A stretch of DNA of 64,000 bases from Cocleimonas flava (GCF_004339015.1 NZ_SMFQ01000003.1:930001-994000); one strand, 5' to 3'. Counted from the stretch's first letter, positions 35,243-46,371 are shown. A program made the numbers and translations. Notes: generated by a model not told the origin, from the sequence alone.

Positions 35243-36280
35243 TCAGTCAAAATAATACGACACATTCAGAGAACCGAAGTTAGCGTATTTATCTTGTGAT
35301 TCGAATTCCTTTGAGCGCAATACATGGCTATAGGAAAAACGCATATTATCGTGCTGATACGAAAATCCTAACTGAGCATCCAGCACTAGATTCTCTTTAT
35401 CCACGCTATGGCTATCTTTAAAGGTATTTCCATCAAGAAATATATTTTGCGCAACCGCACGCCCTTCTACTCCACCAAAGAAATACCAGTTATGGTTTTT
35501 TGTCGGACTAAAGAATGCACTGCCCGGAAAGCCCGGTTTGATATTAGGAGGGCCAAAATCTGTTTTTAAGTTATCGCCAAAACGAAACATGACTCCGCCG
35601 CCCGCATAGGTATAAACATTGCCTAAAGCAAGTACCTGATGGGGTGACCATGAGTATTCCAGACCGTTGTTCAAGCTTCTGAAGTGCTCACTTTTACGTA
35701 CATAAGTCGCCATTAAACCGAGTTCATCATGCAACTGATTATCCCAACCTTCTGCTGTTTCAGAGCCAGTAATCCGGTGTATTTCTTCCTGTAGATTTCC
35801 AGCTTGAGATGATGGCCCAACAATACCTACGGTAAATTCATAAGCATTCATGGCACGGTAGTTAGCCTTATCCTCGTAGACTGCTCCTAAGGAAGCACTT
35901 CCATATAACCAGCCAGCATAAGGGCGATCATCTTCGATGACTTCACTCACGGATATATCTTCGGGGGTAAATATTTTTTGTCCGAATGAATATCCGCCAC
36001 CTTTATTTTCACTGTCTATAAAAAAGGGAAGCTTGTGACTAATATTATCCAGCCACTGCGGAGGAGAATGTCGCTTAGTCCGGTTTACCTGAAGTCCGCT
36101 GGTATAAAAACGGTCGTCTCCACCAGACAATAAATCATTCTCTAACTGGACACTCCAATAAACAGGTTCTTTGGTTTTATTGGTGTTTGTGTCGTTGTTG
36201 TTTGTATCTGCCTGTGACTGACTAGCGGTTATCAGACAAATAACAAGGGCGGCAATTTTTGGGGATATTCTATTTTTCAT
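35243..36280 (-). CDS. Outer-membrane LpxR-like protein (DUF2219)
   Basis: 345-residue predicted outer-membrane beta-barrel. The signal peptide is residues 1-24 (cleavage near SQSQA|DTN). The family pattern SVQLENDLLSGGDDRFYTSGLQVNRT (about residues 43-68) carries the N-D pair and the YTSG serine that correspond to LpxR active-site positions; DRPYAGWLYGSASLG and a C-terminal strand ending in aromatic YYFD also fit. LpxR removes the 3'-acyloxyacyl group of lipid A; whether this protein has that activity is inferred from family only. It is a lone gene. Confidence 0.82.
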   Translation of the reverse strand: MKNRISPKIAALVICLITASQSQADTNNNDTNTNKTKEPVYWSVQLENDLLSGGDDRFYTSGLQVNRTKRHSPPQWLDNISHKLPFFIDSENKGGGYSFGQKIFTPEDISVSEVIEDDRPYAGWLYGSASLGAVYEDKANYRAMNAYEFTVGIVGPSSQAGNLQEEIHRITGSETAEGWDNQLHDELGLMATYVRKSEHFRSLNNGLEYSWSPHQVLALGNVYTYAGGGVMFRFGDNLKTDFGPPNIKPGFPGSAFFSPTKNHNWYFFGGVEGRAVAQNIFLDGNTFKDSHSVDKENLVLDAQLGFSYQHDNMRFSYSHVLRSKEFESQDKYANFGSLNVSYYFD

Positions 36281-36327
36281 GAGTTTACTTTTTTATCGGG
36301 TCAAAACAGCAAAAATGGGAGGTTTAA

Positions 36328-36357
36328 GGCACCCCCATACTTTCAGGCAGTTTTTTC
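36328..36357 (+). repeat. Dispersed C-rich repeat, copy 11
   Basis: GGCACCCCCATACTTTCAGG then CAGTTTTTTC, 48 bp upstream of the LpxR-like gene and oriented against it. Confidence 0.7.
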
Positions 36358-36369
36358 ATCACTTAATGC

Positions 36370-36403
36370 CCGTTATATGTTTATAGAGATAAACATATAA
36401 CGG
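36370..36403. other. Perfect 14-bp stem-loop downstream of the RND gene
   Basis: CCGTTATATGTTTA (36370-36383) pairs with TAAACATATAACGG (36390-36403), loop TAGAGA. No T tract follows in either direction, so it is more likely an mRNA end protector or protein-binding palindrome than an intrinsic terminator. Confidence 0.6.
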
Positions 36404-36478
36404 CCTGATACTTTAAAACGTTTCTATTTTTTAAATAGATGCAACTAGCCTTAGCTGTCTATTTCTCTGCGGCTTTAT

Positions 36479-36500
36479 GCTTCTGCTTCTGCTTCTGCTT
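36479..36500. repeat. Hexanucleotide microsatellite (GCTTCT)
   Basis: About 3.7 copies of GCTTCT, 7 bp beyond the RND stop codon. It is non-coding here; copy-number change would not alter a protein. Confidence 0.7.
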
Positions 36501-36507
36501 GGCGCGG

Positions 36508-39500
36508 TTACTTAGCGCTATCTTCTGACAATTCTTTCGCATCGAGAAGTTCTTCAGTTTCACCACCTCGGTGATACCAATCACCCTCACGCATACGCTG
36601 AAATACCACGTAAAGCATCGGAATCAGGAAGATACCCACTGTTGAAGCCGCAAGCATTCCCGAAAGAACCGGCAGACCTACCGCGAACATACTGTCAGCA
36701 CCAGGACCCGTAGAGGTAACCAATGGAATAAGACTCACAATAAACGCAAAAGACGTCATCATAACTGCACGGAAACGTTGATGTGCACCTGTCACCGCAG
36801 ATTGAAGAATGCTTTGACCTTCGGCGCGCCGTTCTAATGAGAATTCAATCATCAGAATGGCGTTCTTCGCCGCCAGTGCTATGAGCACGACGATACCTAT
36901 CTGTGCATACAGAACAAAGGTTGAGCTCGTTAGCATTAACGCCAACATGGCTCCCAACATCGCCACTAATACCGACAATAGTACCGGTATTGGAACACTC
37001 CAGCTTTCATACAGTGCAACCAGGAATAAATAAGCGAAAAGTAACGCCAAACCTAAAACGATTAAAGTCTGTCCTGATGACTTTTGTTGTTCAAGCGCTT
37101 GACCGGTCCATTCAAAACCATATCCATTCGGTAGCGTTTTTGCAGATAAGTCTGCCATCGCCTGCTGTGCTTCACCGTCACCAGCTCCCGCAGCAGCACT
37201 ACCATTAATGCTAATCGCACGATAGTTATTGTAACGAACCACTGTTCTTGGGCCGACGCCCAAAGTAGCGCGTGCAACCGTCGAAAGTGGAATCATTTCA
37301 CCCGCACTATTTCTAATCTGTATCGCATAGATAGACTCAGGGCTGGTTCTGAATTCCTTTTCAGCCTGCATACGTACTGTCCAGGTACGACCAAACATAT
37401 TAAAATCATTGATGTAATATCCACCCAGTGTTGCCTGGAGTGCAGTAAATACATCCGCGAGATTCACACCCAGAGTCTGTACCTTGTCACGATCAATCTC
37501 TAGATTAATCTGTGGGGTAGACGCTTCATACGTTGAAAATACACGTGATAATTGTGGCGCCTGATTAGCGGCAACAACGATGCCGCGCATGGTCGCAGCC
37601 ATTTCCGAAGGTTCCTGACCCTGTAGACCTTCCAGTATAAATTCGAAACCACCCGCCTGACCCACACCTTGAATAGCTGGTGGATTCAGTGCAATGAAGA
37701 AACCATCGGGAATGGTAGACAACGATCCGAACAAGCGTCTTACCACTGCTGTAGAATGCATATCAGCTGATTCACGTTCCTCGTAATCTTTAAGACGCAC
37801 GAATAACACTCCGGCATTTGATGCCGCTCCACCACCGAGCAAATCAATACCAACAACCGCTGTAACACTAGAAACGGCAGATTCCTTTTTGATGACTGCT
37901 TCTGCTTTCTGCGCTGCTAGCGTACTTCGATTAAGCGATGCACCCGGAGGCAGATTGAAGATTACCATGATGTAACCTTTATCCTCTGAAGGTAAAAAGC
38001 CACTAGGAGTAGACTGGAAAATACTAAAGTTTGCGTAACCAACACCAAAAATGATAACCACGCCTAAAATAGCAACACGAACCAGACGCTTAACGATCGC
38101 CGCATAGCCATTTCCGACTTTATTGATACCATTTGTGATACTACGCATGATTCCGCGCGGCTGACCCGGCTTCAAAAATACTGCACACAATGCAGGCGAT
38201 AAACTCAATGCATTGATTGCAGAGATAACCATTGCCGCAGAAATCGTAATCGAGAACTGACGGAATAAAACACCACTACTTCCAGAGAGGAATGCGACAG
38301 GAATAAACACCGATAACAACACCAGCGTTATCGCGATTATCGGTCCGGCAATTTCTCCCATGGCCTTACTCGTCGCCTCCGCGGAGGTCAATTCGGGGTT
38401 TTCTTCCATCACCCTTTCGACGTTCTCGACCACCAGTATGGCATCATCAACAACGATACCTATGGCTAACACCAGCGCAAGTAATGAGATGGTATTGACC
38501 GAGTATCCAAACGCTAACAGAACCGCGAAGGTTCCTATGACAGCAACAGGAACGGCAATTAAAGGAATCAATGTTGCTTTAAAACGACCAAGGAAAATAA
38601 ACACAACCAAGGCAACCAAAGCAAATGCTTCAAGCAATGTACCTATAACTCTTTCCATCATCGCAGAGACAAATTCTGCGGTGCTGTAGATAAAGGCGTA
38701 ACTCACACCATCAGGGAAACGTACCTGAAGTTCTTCCAGACGTTTAGATACAGCCGATGCCACTTCAACCGCATTTGCACCCGGAGAAAGGTAAATACCT
38801 ACTGGCGCTGCTGGTCGTCCATCGTTGGTAGCGACGGTGTCAAAATTAGCCGCAGAAAGCTCTATTTTTGCCACGTCTTTTAAACGTACTTGAGAACCAT
38901 CGGTTTGGCTACGAAGGATGACATTGCCAAACTCTTCCGTTGATTTCAGACGACCTTTGGTCGTAATGGTTAACTGCAAACGTTGATCTGAACTCAGCGG
39001 CGCTGCACCAATTCTACCAGCCGCAGCCTGCAAGTTTTGCGATTCAATCGCTGCAATCACGTCACTGGATGTCATTGAGAAATCAGCAAGCTTTTGTGGA
39101 TCAATCCAGATACGCATGGAGTAATCACGCACACCAAATACAGAGGCATCACCTACGCCCGGCACACGTTTCAACTCATCGAGTACATTCAGAGAGACAA
39201 AATTACTTAAGAATAATTGATCGTGACTGTCATCTGTTGAACGGAACATAAAGACTTGCAACATATCTGTTGAAACCTTAGATACCGTAACTCCAGTCGA
39301 GCGCACTTCCTGAGGTAAACGAGATTCCGCCTGATTCACCCGGTTTTGCACGTTAACCGTATCGATATCCGGATCAGTATCCAAATCAAAGGTTACGTTC
39401 AAGGAATATGAACCATCATTAGCGGATGTAGACTTCATGTAAGTCATACCCGTCACACCATTAATGGCATTTTCCAGCGGTTGAGCGACAGACTCTTCCA

Positions 39501-39672
39501 CCGTAAGGGCATCAGCACCAGAATAATTCGCCGTCACTTTAACCGTAGGTGGAGCGATATTCGGGTATTGAGATACTGGAATGACCAGAATTGAAATCAA
39601 ACCCGCTAGCGTAATTATCAGCGAAATAACGATCGCAAGACGAGGCCTGCGTATAAAGAGATCGAAAATCAT
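36508..39672 (-). CDS. RND multidrug efflux pump inner-membrane subunit (HAE1 family)
   Basis: 1054-residue AcrB/MexF-type proton antiporter, full length. N-terminal [19 protein letters not shown], the proton-relay aspartates in [19 protein letters not shown] (about residues 408-409), two large periplasmic loops and the C-terminal [20 protein letters not shown] are all present. It exports hydrophobic compounds with the membrane-fusion protein encoded 6 bp upstream and an outer-membrane channel. No TolC-type gene lies next to it, so the channel must be shared or distant. The local regulator is also absent. Confidence 0.93.
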   Translation of the reverse strand: MIFDLFIRRPRLAIVISLIITLAGLISILVIPVSQYPNIAPPTVKVTANYSGADALTVEESVAQPLENAINGVTGMTYMKSTSANDGSYSLNVTFDLDTDPDIDTVNVQNRVNQAESRLPQEVRSTGVTVSKVSTDMLQVFMFRSTDDSHDQLFLSNFVSLNVLDELKRVPGVGDASVFGVRDYSMRIWIDPQKLADFSMTSSDVIAAIESQNLQAAAGRIGAAPLSSDQRLQLTITTKGRLKSTEEFGNVILRSQTDGSQVRLKDVAKIELSAANFDTVATNDGRPAAPVGIYLSPGANAVEVASAVSKRLEELQVRFPDGVSYAFIYSTAEFVSAMMERVIGTLLEAFALVALVVFIFLGRFKATLIPLIAVPVAVIGTFAVLLAFGYSVNTISLLALVLAIGIVVDDAILVVENVERVMEENPELTSAEATSKAMGEIAGPIIAITLVLLSVFIPVAFLSGSSGVLFRQFSITISAAMVISAINALSLSPALCAVFLKPGQPRGIMRSITNGINKVGNGYAAIVKRLVRVAILGVVIIFGVGYANFSIFQSTPSGFLPSEDKGYIMVIFNLPPGASLNRSTLAAQKAEAVIKKESAVSSVTAVVGIDLLGGGAASNAGVLFVRLKDYEERESADMHSTAVVRRLFGSLSTIPDGFFIALNPPAIQGVGQAGGFEFILEGLQGQEPSEMAATMRGIVVAANQAPQLSRVFSTYEASTPQINLEIDRDKVQTLGVNLADVFTALQATLGGYYINDFNMFGRTWTVRMQAEKEFRTSPESIYAIQIRNSAGEMIPLSTVARATLGVGPRTVVRYNNYRAISINGSAAAGAGDGEAQQAMADLSAKTLPNGYGFEWTGQALEQQKSSGQTLIVLGLALLFAYLFLVALYESWSVPIPVLLSVLVAMLGAMLALMLTSSTFVLYAQIGIVVLIALAAKNAILMIEFSLERRAEGQSILQSAVTGAHQRFRAVMMTSFAFIVSLIPLVTSTGPGADSMFAVGLPVLSGMLAASTVGIFLIPMLYVVFQRMREGDWYHRGGETEELLDAKELSEDSAK

Positions 39673-39678
39673 GACCGC

Positions 39679-40887
39679 TTATTCCTTTGTGCTTTTAATG
39701 TTGCCAGTAGTGGGCACTGCGCCACTTTGGTCTTCAGCCATTTGCGGGGAGACTTTTCCACCTGGCTTGGCCTTCTGATGACCACTGATAATGACCTTGT
39801 CACCCTCTTCAAGCCCAGAATCAATGACAATCAAAGACCCTTGTTGCTCACCCGTGGTGATGCGTTTAATCACAACTTTATCTTCAGCGTCTACCGCTAA
39901 AACATAAGTGCCTTGCTGGTCGAGTAAAAGCGCTGCCTGTGATACTACAAGTTTCCTTTCTGGCTGTTTTCTAATCACAGAAACCTGCACTAATTGCTGG
40001 TCAATTAACAGACGTTCCGGGTTAGGAATACTGGCACGTACCGTCACCGAATCTGTGGTTGAATTACCTTGTACATTTGTAAATTTGATGGTGCCTTTAT
40101 GCGCGTAAGTCGAACCATCAGGCAGTTCTAAACTGACATATACGCCGTCTGTTTTTCGTCCCGTTTTACGAATTTCAGTCATTAGCCACTGTGGCACAGG
40201 AAAAGAAACATACATCGGGTCTTGAGCAACTAGCGTAACAAGAGCATTGCTGTCTGGTCCTACCAGATTACCTACTGAGTAGGTGGTACGACCGACCAAG
40301 CCATTCATTGGGGCGGTAATTCTGGTGTAACCCAGATTAAGTTTAGCGCTGCTTAGTTCGGCTTCGCGGACTTGAACGTTTGCTTGCGCTTGTAATAGCG
40401 CAGATTGCGCATCATCCAGAGATGCTTGAGCCAGCGTTCTTTGTTTTACCAGTTTGTTATTCCGATTAAACGTTTGCTGTGCCAAGGTCAATGCGGCTTT
40501 GGCACTGGCAAGACTTGCCTCTGCCTGGCGTACTGTAATTTCAAAAGAGTCTCGCTCTATTTCAAACAGTACCTGCCCTTTTTTGACTTCACCACCTTCA
40601 ACAAATGATTTCTTTTTCAGGTAGCCTTGCACACGTGCACGAATCTGAACCGTATCTACCGCTTCAACGCGTCCGGTAAATGTTCTCTCTTCCGTGACGT
40701 CTTTAAATTTTGCCGCTTCAACAATAACCGTAGCGGGTGGAGGAGCCGCAGCCGGAGCCTTGGTTTCTGCACTGGTACTACTGCCACATCCAGAAAGCAA
40801 AAGTGAACCAAAAAGGAAAAGCACGAGAAAGTGCATACGAGTCTTAGCTGAATAGCCGTGTTTAACTGTAGTAGACATTGGAATCAT
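39679..40887 (-). CDS. RND efflux membrane-fusion lipoprotein
   Basis: 402-residue periplasmic adaptor (AcrA/MexE type). Lipobox LLLSGC near residue 34 predicts lipid anchoring. The order is standard: a lipoyl half (GRVEAVDTVQIRARVQGYLKKKSFVEGGEVKKGQVLFEI), an alpha-hairpin (about 105-175), the second lipoyl half (ITAPMNGLVGRTTYSVGNLVG), beta-barrel and membrane-proximal domains. An in-frame start at MSTTVKHG (four codons later) is equally possible. It precedes the pump gene by 6 bp in one operon. Confidence 0.92.
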   Translation of the reverse strand: MIPMSTTVKHGYSAKTRMHFLVLFLFGSLLLSGCGSSTSAETKAPAAAPPPATVIVEAAKFKDVTEERTFTGRVEAVDTVQIRARVQGYLKKKSFVEGGEVKKGQVLFEIERDSFEITVRQAEASLASAKAALTLAQQTFNRNNKLVKQRTLAQASLDDAQSALLQAQANVQVREAELSSAKLNLGYTRITAPMNGLVGRTTYSVGNLVGPDSNALVTLVAQDPMYVSFPVPQWLMTEIRKTGRKTDGVYVSLELPDGSTYAHKGTIKFTNVQGNSTTDSVTVRASIPNPERLLIDQQLVQVSVIRKQPERKLVVSQAALLLDQQGTYVLAVDAEDKVVIKRITTGEQQGSLIVIDSGLEEGDKVIISGHQKAKPGGKVSPQMAEDQSGAVPTTGNIKSTKE

Positions 40888-41235
40888 TGTTTATTTGCAA
40901 AAAGGGAGCAATCGTACAATACAACGTAAGTTGACACACCCAGAAAAGTATTATGTTTCATTAAATATCTGTAATAAAACTATGCACTGACTGTGCAAAA
41001 AAATCGCTTAAAGATCATTCATTCATTTAAAATATAAGGTTGGCACCTCCCTACTTATAAGCCGTTTTTTTTAAAACACTTTAAAGCTCTTTAGAAACAA
41101 AGACCTAAGAAAATTACTGTAACGAAGCTGCCATCAGAGCAGGTTCATTAACTTATCGTAAGGTTTGGGCATGTGTTAACACACATTATGCATCTCATTA
41201 TCTGCGACCCAGTATCAGCGACTAATTCACGTGCA
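40888..41235. other. Intergenic region with repeat copy 12
   Basis: 348 bp between the efflux operon promoter side and the arcC 3' end. The only recognised item is the dispersed repeat at 41041-41073; the AT-rich segment 40900-41030 probably contains the efflux promoter. Confidence 0.6.
41041..41073 (+). repeat. Dispersed C-rich repeat, copy 12
   Basis: TGGCACCTCCCTACTTATAA then GCCGTTTTTTTT. The AGCCGTTTT end matches copy 1. Confidence 0.7.
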
Positions 41236-42144
41236 TTAAAATATTAAAGTCCCTGAGATACCTCCAATAATTTTCAGCGCATCTTTTAACGATCCAATAC
41301 CCGCTTTCGCACTGATGCTTGAGCTTGCAAAGTCACACGCTGCCAACACCTTGGGCTGCATCGATCCCTTTGCTAACGACATCAGTCTTATTTCAGCTGC
41401 TGACGCCTGTTTTATGGGACTTTGATCTGCTGTTCCAAAGTTTTCATAGACCGCATCGACGTCGGTTAACATTAACAACATATCTGCACCGATTTTTTTT
41501 GCAAGTAACGCACTGGCTTTGTCTTTATCGATAACCGCTTCAATACCGGTGCTTTTACCTTCTTTGTCACGAACGATGGGAATTCCCCCGCCGCCCGCGC
41601 AAATCACAACCACATTATTCTTTAGCAACAACTCAATAATTGGGATATCAGGTATTGAAACAGGGTTTGGTGATGGCACTACTCGACGATAACTGTCACC
41701 ATCTGCGGCGATACTCCAGCCTCTTTTTGCCGCTATTTTTTCTGCTTCCTCTTTAGTGTAGATTGGGCCAACAGGTTTGCTAGGGTCCTCAAAAGCCGGA
41801 TCATCCGGATTCACTTCGATCTGTGTCAAAAGCATCGCTACTTGCCGATCGGAAGGTAAGGCATTCTCAAGTTCTTGTTCAATCAAATAACCAATCATAC
41901 CTTCCGTTTCTGCGCCCAAAACATCCAGCGGATAAGCTTCATCTGGCTTGTATGCAGCACCTTGCAGCGCCAGTAATCCAACTTGAGGCCCATTACCATG
42001 AGTGACCACGACCTGATGTCCTGCCGAGATCACTTCTGCTATGGCTTTAGCAGCAACCTTGGTATTTATGCGCTGGTTTTCCATGGTCAGAGGTTCGCCA
42101 CGTTTCAATAGTGCGTTCCCTCCAAGTGCGATCACAATTAACAT
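41236..42144 (-). CDS. arcC: Carbamate kinase
   Basis: 302-residue carbamate kinase of the amino-acid kinase fold, last gene of the arginine deiminase operon. It makes ATP from carbamoyl phosphate and ADP, releasing CO2 and ammonia. Motifs are VIALGGNALLKRG (residues 4-16), VVTHGNGPQVGLLALQ (about 45-60) and the C-terminal DKDKASALLAKKIGADMLLMLTDVDAVY. It begins 2 bp after the arcB stop. Length and all substrate loops are normal. Confidence 0.94.
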   Translation of the reverse strand: MLIVIALGGNALLKRGEPLTMENQRINTKVAAKAIAEVISAGHQVVVTHGNGPQVGLLALQGAAYKPDEAYPLDVLGAETEGMIGYLIEQELENALPSDRQVAMLLTQIEVNPDDPAFEDPSKPVGPIYTKEEAEKIAAKRGWSIAADGDSYRRVVPSPNPVSIPDIPIIELLLKNNVVVICAGGGGIPIVRDKEGKSTGIEAVIDKDKASALLAKKIGADMLLMLTDVDAVYENFGTADQSPIKQASAAEIRLMSLAKGSMQPKVLAACDFASSSISAKAGIGSLKDALKIIGGISGTLIF

Positions 42145-42146
42145 AA

Positions 42147-43148
42147 CTAATCTCCCATCATCGATACTAGAACGGCTTTTATAGTATGCATGCGGTTTTC
42201 AGCCTGATCAAAAACAATGGATGCTTCAGACTCAAACACCTCGTCTGTCACTTCCATACTATCAAGACCGAATTTTTCTTTCATTTCCATACCGACTGTT
42301 GTGTCGGTGTTATGAAATGAGGGTAAACAATGCATAAATTTGGTATTGGGGTTACCCGTTTTTTGCATGAGTTCAGTGTTTACCTGATAAGGACTTAACA
42401 AATCAATTCTTTGCTGCCATTTTTCAGCGGGCTCTCCCATTGACACCCAAACGTCCGTGTAAATAAAATCACAGTCTTTCACCGCCTCATCGGGGTTATC
42501 GGTGACCAGCAATTTAGCGCCCGTTTGATTAGCGACAGATTGCGCATAGTCGATGATTTCTGCTTGTGGCCAACAGGCTTTGGGTGCACACAAACGCACA
42601 TCCATACCCAGCTTAGCGCCACCAATAAGTAAGGAATCACCCATATTGTTTTCGGCATCACCGATAAAACAGTAACTGATTTGGCTCATCGGCTTTTCAC
42701 TGTGTTCGCGCATCGTTAAAGCATCAGCCAAAAACTGTGTAGGGTGATATTCATTGGTGAGTCCATTAAAAACCGGCACCCCAGAAAATTCAGCGAGTTG
42801 TTCAACAATGTCCTGACCGAAGCCACGATACTCAATACCGTCGTAAATTCTGCCTAACACTCGCGCGGTATCTTTAATCGTTTCTTTATGACCTATATGG
42901 GAACCTGTTGGACCCAGAAAAGTCACATTAGCGCCTTGATCATAAGCCGCAACTTCAAACCCTACACGTGTTCGTGTCGAGTTCTTTTCGAAGATAAGCG
43001 CAATATTCTTGCCTTTTAAGCGCTGTTGTTCGGTCCCTGTATATTTCGCAGTTTTTAAATCTGCAGCAAGCTTGAGTAAAAATTTGAGTTCAGTAGGACT
43101 GAAATCTCTTACGGTTAGTAAACTTCTATTGCGTAAATTAAATGGCAT
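42147..43148 (-). CDS. arcB: Catabolic ornithine carbamoyltransferase
   Basis: 333 residues from the ATG at 43148, which has AAGGAA 6 nt upstream; an ATG at 43178 would add ten residues not expected for the family. Carbamoyl-phosphate binding uses [13 protein letters not shown] (about residues 53-65) and the [11 protein letters not shown] block; ornithine binding uses MHCLPSFHN. In this operon it runs in reverse, splitting citrulline into ornithine and carbamoyl phosphate. The arcDABC context supports the catabolic rather than the biosynthetic (ArgF) role. Confidence 0.93.
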   Translation of the reverse strand: MPFNLRNRSLLTVRDFSPTELKFLLKLAADLKTAKYTGTEQQRLKGKNIALIFEKNSTRTRVGFEVAAYDQGANVTFLGPTGSHIGHKETIKDTARVLGRIYDGIEYRGFGQDIVEQLAEFSGVPVFNGLTNEYHPTQFLADALTMREHSEKPMSQISYCFIGDAENNMGDSLLIGGAKLGMDVRLCAPKACWPQAEIIDYAQSVANQTGAKLLVTDNPDEAVKDCDFIYTDVWVSMGEPAEKWQQRIDLLSPYQVNTELMQKTGNPNTKFMHCLPSFHNTDTTVGMEMKEKFGLDSMEVTDEVFESEASIVFDQAENRMHTIKAVLVSMMGD

Positions 43149-43265
43149 TTCTATTTCCTTGTTCGAGCATTCGAACATCTATCACCTTCACACACTTCAC
43201 TCCTTTAATAAAAAATTGGAATAAAGTGTGCGAATTCAGCCTGTAAGTTAATCTTTGAGAATCAC

Positions 43266-44507
43266 TTAAAAAATCGGATCGCGTTGAATCGGACAAGTCA
43301 TACAATGCGCGCCACCACGGGCACGACCCAGCTCTGAACCTTTAACGGTAATCACCTCAATACCAGCCTGACGTAATTTATCGTTGGTAAATGTATTGCG
43401 TTCATACCCAATGACTACACCCGGTTCTAGTGCAAATACATTATTGCCGTCATCCCATTGCTCGCGTTCTCGTTCATAGCTATCACCACCGGTTGCTACT
43501 ATCTGAAGTTCTTTAACATCCAGACATTCTGCGGCTACTTCAAACAAGGATTTTGACTCTTCACGAATATCGATCGTGCCTTTTGCCTCACCTGGACGTA
43601 AGGAATAGCATTTAATGGTTGATGCCACTTCGATGTAGCTGGTTGCAATATCGTGATCACATAAACTAAATACAGTATCCAGATGCATTGCTGAACGCGC
43701 TTTAGGCATTTCACATGCAACTACGCGCTGTGCCGCACCTGATTTAAACAAGGATTTAGCAACCTGCCCCACAGCTTGTGGCGTTGAGCGTTCACCCATT
43801 CCAATCAATACTGCACCGTTACCGATTGGCATAACATCGCCGCCTTCCAAAGTCGCAGGACCGTGATCGATATCCGGATCACCCCACCAGATGTTCGTTT
43901 TTTGTAACTTGAACAGAGGATGAAAATGATAGATGGCTGCCATCAACAAGGTTTCTTGTCGACGTGCCTGCCAATGCATTGGGTTGAGGGTTAGACCGTT
44001 GTAAATCCAGCAACTGTTGTCACGAGTAAAAATCATATTGGGAACGGGTGGAATCACAAACCCTTCTGAACCCAGATAATTTCCGAACATGCCATGTTGC
44101 TTAAAAGGAAGGTCATGAACCGCAATACCACCGATGAGAAATTGAGCCAGATCAGCATCACTCATCTCATTTAGCCAACCCCGTAATTCATCAATCATGC
44201 CGACTCCGACATGGTCTTCGGTGATACGTCGATCTAATACCCAGGCTCGTCCCTGCGGTAATGAAAGAACTTCAGCAAGTAACTCATGAACATCGAGCAC
44301 TTCTACACCGCGTTCTGTCATTCGGTCACAGAATTCAGCGTGGTCTTTTTTTGCCTGATCTACCCAAAAGACATCATCGAAAAGGAGATCGTTACAATTC
44401 ATCGGTGTTACACGGGTGTGTGCCAAACCAGGTCGACAAACAATCACTTTATGTAACTTTCCAACTTCGGAATGTACGCCTAGCGTTTCTGTTATGTTAT
44501 TAGACAT
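43266..44507 (-). CDS. arcA: Arginine deiminase
   Basis: 413-residue guanidino-modifying enzyme converting arginine to citrulline and ammonia. The catalytic cysteine is Cys402 in GGAHCMTCPI; other active-site elements are FTRDNSCWIYNGLTLNPMHW, LEGGDVMPIGNG and the HLDTVFSLCDHD histidine block. AAGGTAAACAAA before the ATG provides the ribosome-binding site. It follows the transporter gene by 107 bp and is separated from arcB by 117 bp, so some processing or internal promoters are possible. Full length, no odd features. Confidence 0.95.
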   Translation of the reverse strand: MSNNITETLGVHSEVGKLHKVIVCRPGLAHTRVTPMNCNDLLFDDVFWVDQAKKDHAEFCDRMTERGVEVLDVHELLAEVLSLPQGRAWVLDRRITEDHVGVGMIDELRGWLNEMSDADLAQFLIGGIAVHDLPFKQHGMFGNYLGSEGFVIPPVPNMIFTRDNSCWIYNGLTLNPMHWQARRQETLLMAAIYHFHPLFKLQKTNIWWGDPDIDHGPATLEGGDVMPIGNGAVLIGMGERSTPQAVGQVAKSLFKSGAAQRVVACEMPKARSAMHLDTVFSLCDHDIATSYIEVASTIKCYSLRPGEAKGTIDIREESKSLFEVAAECLDVKELQIVATGGDSYEREREQWDDGNNVFALEPGVVIGYERNTFTNDKLRQAGIEVITVKGSELGRARGGAHCMTCPIQRDPIF

Positions 44508-44614
44508 TTTGTTTACCTTTTATTTACCTTTGTTTGTTTGAATACTTGTTAGAAAATATTTTGTTTGAATATTCGTTTAAGTATTTAATTAAATAGTCAT
44601 TAGATTGTTAAGGA

Positions 44615-46078
44615 TCAGGCCATCGCGCCAAAGCTCAGTACAGCCATAATCAAAATGGAAAGAATGAGCAATAAAGGCCAAACAAACTTCAACCACTTTT
44701 CATAAGACACCCGACCTATTGCAAGACCACCAACCACAACCGCTGATGTTGGAGTCACCAAATTGACAAGACCACAAGCAGACTGGAATGCAGTCACAAC
44801 GAGATCACGACCTACACCGGAAAAGTCCCCAAGTGGCGCCATGATGGGCATACTTAATACTGCTAGACCTGAAGTTGAAGGAACAAAGAATGAAAGTAAT
44901 ACTTCAATCCAGTACATGATGTTGATGAAGAGAATATTGGAAAAGCCTTTAATCGCCTCTGCTGAGGTATTCAAAATGGTATCGGTCATGTGACCTGCAT
45001 CCATTATCACGACGATGCCGCGCGCAACTCCGATAATTAAAGCAACCCGAAGAAGGTCACGAGCGCCATCAACAAATGAGTCTGTGAAACCTTTTTCACC
45101 TACCCTGCCGATCACACCAATAATGAGTGAAGAGGCGAGAAATAGAACGGCCATTTTAGCCATCCACCAGCCTTGTGTTGCCACACCCCAAACCATGATT
45201 CCGAAGGTCGCGATAAACACCACTAAAATCAGTTTATGCGTGGTGGTTAGAACCGCATCAGGTGCTGCTGCAAATTTCAGGAAATGGTCTTTATTACTTT
45301 CTTGCTGTTCTGCAACCAGTGATTTTGAAGGGTCTTTACGAACGCGTTCCGCATACCACATTACATAAGCGGTACAAATCAACCAGCCGACACCCAGAAT
45401 GATTAATCGCAAGTCCATGCCTTCGGTAAAGGGAATTCCCGCAGCATTTGCCGCAATAGTGGTAGAAAATGGATTGATCGTAGAGCCTAAAACACCGATG
45501 CCCGCTCCCAGCAAAATGACTGCGACACCGGTTAAAGCATCATAGCCAGCGACGATCATAATTGGGACAATCAGGATATAGAACGCCATTGTTTCTTCTG
45601 CCATGCCGTAGGTAGTACCCCCAGCGGCGAACAGCGCCATCATGATCGGTATCATCCATTTCTCATGGCCTTTCAGAGCAGCCATGGCGCGTGCAATCCC
45701 AGTGTTTACAGAACCTGTTGAATTGACAACACCCAAAAAACCACCCAGAACTAATACGAACATAACCACATCAATCGCATTGGCTGTGCCAGAGTCTGGA
45801 TCGTAGAAACCCTTTATCGGTGCCATCAAAACATCAAAGATACCTTGAGGGTTGGCATCTACCGCGTGATAGGTTCCAGGTACTGGAAGATCTTTACCGA
45901 CTGACTCACTCGCAACACGATCGAATTCACCTGACGGCACTATCCACGTCAGCGCTGCCATAACGATAATCAAACCAAATAGAATCGTGAGTGCACTCGG
46001 GAATTTGGATTGAATGGCACTGACTAAGCCAGCTTTATCATTGGCTGTGGAGGGAGTACTTTCTGTTGAAGTAGTCAT
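44615..46078 (-). CDS. arcD: Arginine/ornithine antiporter-like permease (YfcC/ArcD2 type)
   Basis: 487 residues from the ATG at 46078 (GAGGAA 6 nt upstream); the upstream ATG at 46129 would add 17 residues without a ribosome-binding site. About 12 membrane segments. It belongs to the C4-dicarboxylate carrier-like YfcC family (PTSAVVVGGLAIGRVSYEKWLKF near the C terminus, STINPFSTTIAANAAGIPF in the middle), not to the APC-type ArcD of Pseudomonas. Members in this operon position are believed to exchange arginine for ornithine. It is the first gene of the arc operon and is preceded by TACGTA-type sites at 46171-46234. Confidence 0.8.
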   Translation of the reverse strand: MTTSTESTPSTANDKAGLVSAIQSKFPSALTILFGLIIVMAALTWIVPSGEFDRVASESVGKDLPVPGTYHAVDANPQGIFDVLMAPIKGFYDPDSGTANAIDVVMFVLVLGGFLGVVNSTGSVNTGIARAMAALKGHEKWMIPIMMALFAAGGTTYGMAEETMAFYILIVPIMIVAGYDALTGVAVILLGAGIGVLGSTINPFSTTIAANAAGIPFTEGMDLRLIILGVGWLICTAYVMWYAERVRKDPSKSLVAEQQESNKDHFLKFAAAPDAVLTTTHKLILVVFIATFGIMVWGVATQGWWMAKMAVLFLASSLIIGVIGRVGEKGFTDSFVDGARDLLRVALIIGVARGIVVIMDAGHMTDTILNTSAEAIKGFSNILFINIMYWIEVLLSFFVPSTSGLAVLSMPIMAPLGDFSGVGRDLVVTAFQSACGLVNLVTPTSAVVVGGLAIGRVSYEKWLKFVWPLLLILSILIMAVLSFGAMA

Positions 46079-46170
46079 TTGAATTTCCTCTAAAGTTTTG
46101 TAAACACAAATAAAAATAATTTTTAACAACTTGTGATGACAAACTTTATTCTCCGGGGAGAGGCTTTACT

Positions 46171-46234
46171 ATTCGTAAATGTGCGTATTAAAGTACGTAC
46201 TTTGCACAGATATAGTGCATTTGAATTACGTACT
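46171..46234 (-). promoter_or_regulatory. FixJ-type regulator motif cluster before arcD
   Basis: Minus strand reads TACGCACATTTACGAAT (46171-46187), preceded by TACGTA at 46194-46199 and 46228-46233. The first block matches the site before the 51005 lipoprotein (TACGCACATCTACGGAT) at 15 of 17 positions. It lies about 93 bp from the arcD start. Confidence 0.6.
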
Positions 46235-46334
46235 AGACGGCAGAATGCGCCAAGCCTTTTTTCAAGATTGTTTCAAAGACGTATTCCAACAAGATTGCAA
46301 AGAGTTATGCAGTAGAACACTTATAGTTTGCTAG

Positions 46335-46371
46335 AAAAAACCCGTATAAGTGGGGGGGTGCCTTTTGTTTT
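46335..46371 (-). repeat. Dispersed C-rich repeat, copy 13
   Basis: Minus strand GGCACCCCCCCACTTATACG then GGTTTTTT, between the HdeD-like gene and the arc promoter region. With the hairpin element at 46490-46597 it accounts for most of the 570-bp gap 46079-46648. Confidence 0.72.

Noticed and set aside
36479-36500. Phase-variable repeat affecting the RND pump
   Set aside because: The hexamer tract lies after the stop codon and cannot change the reading frame.
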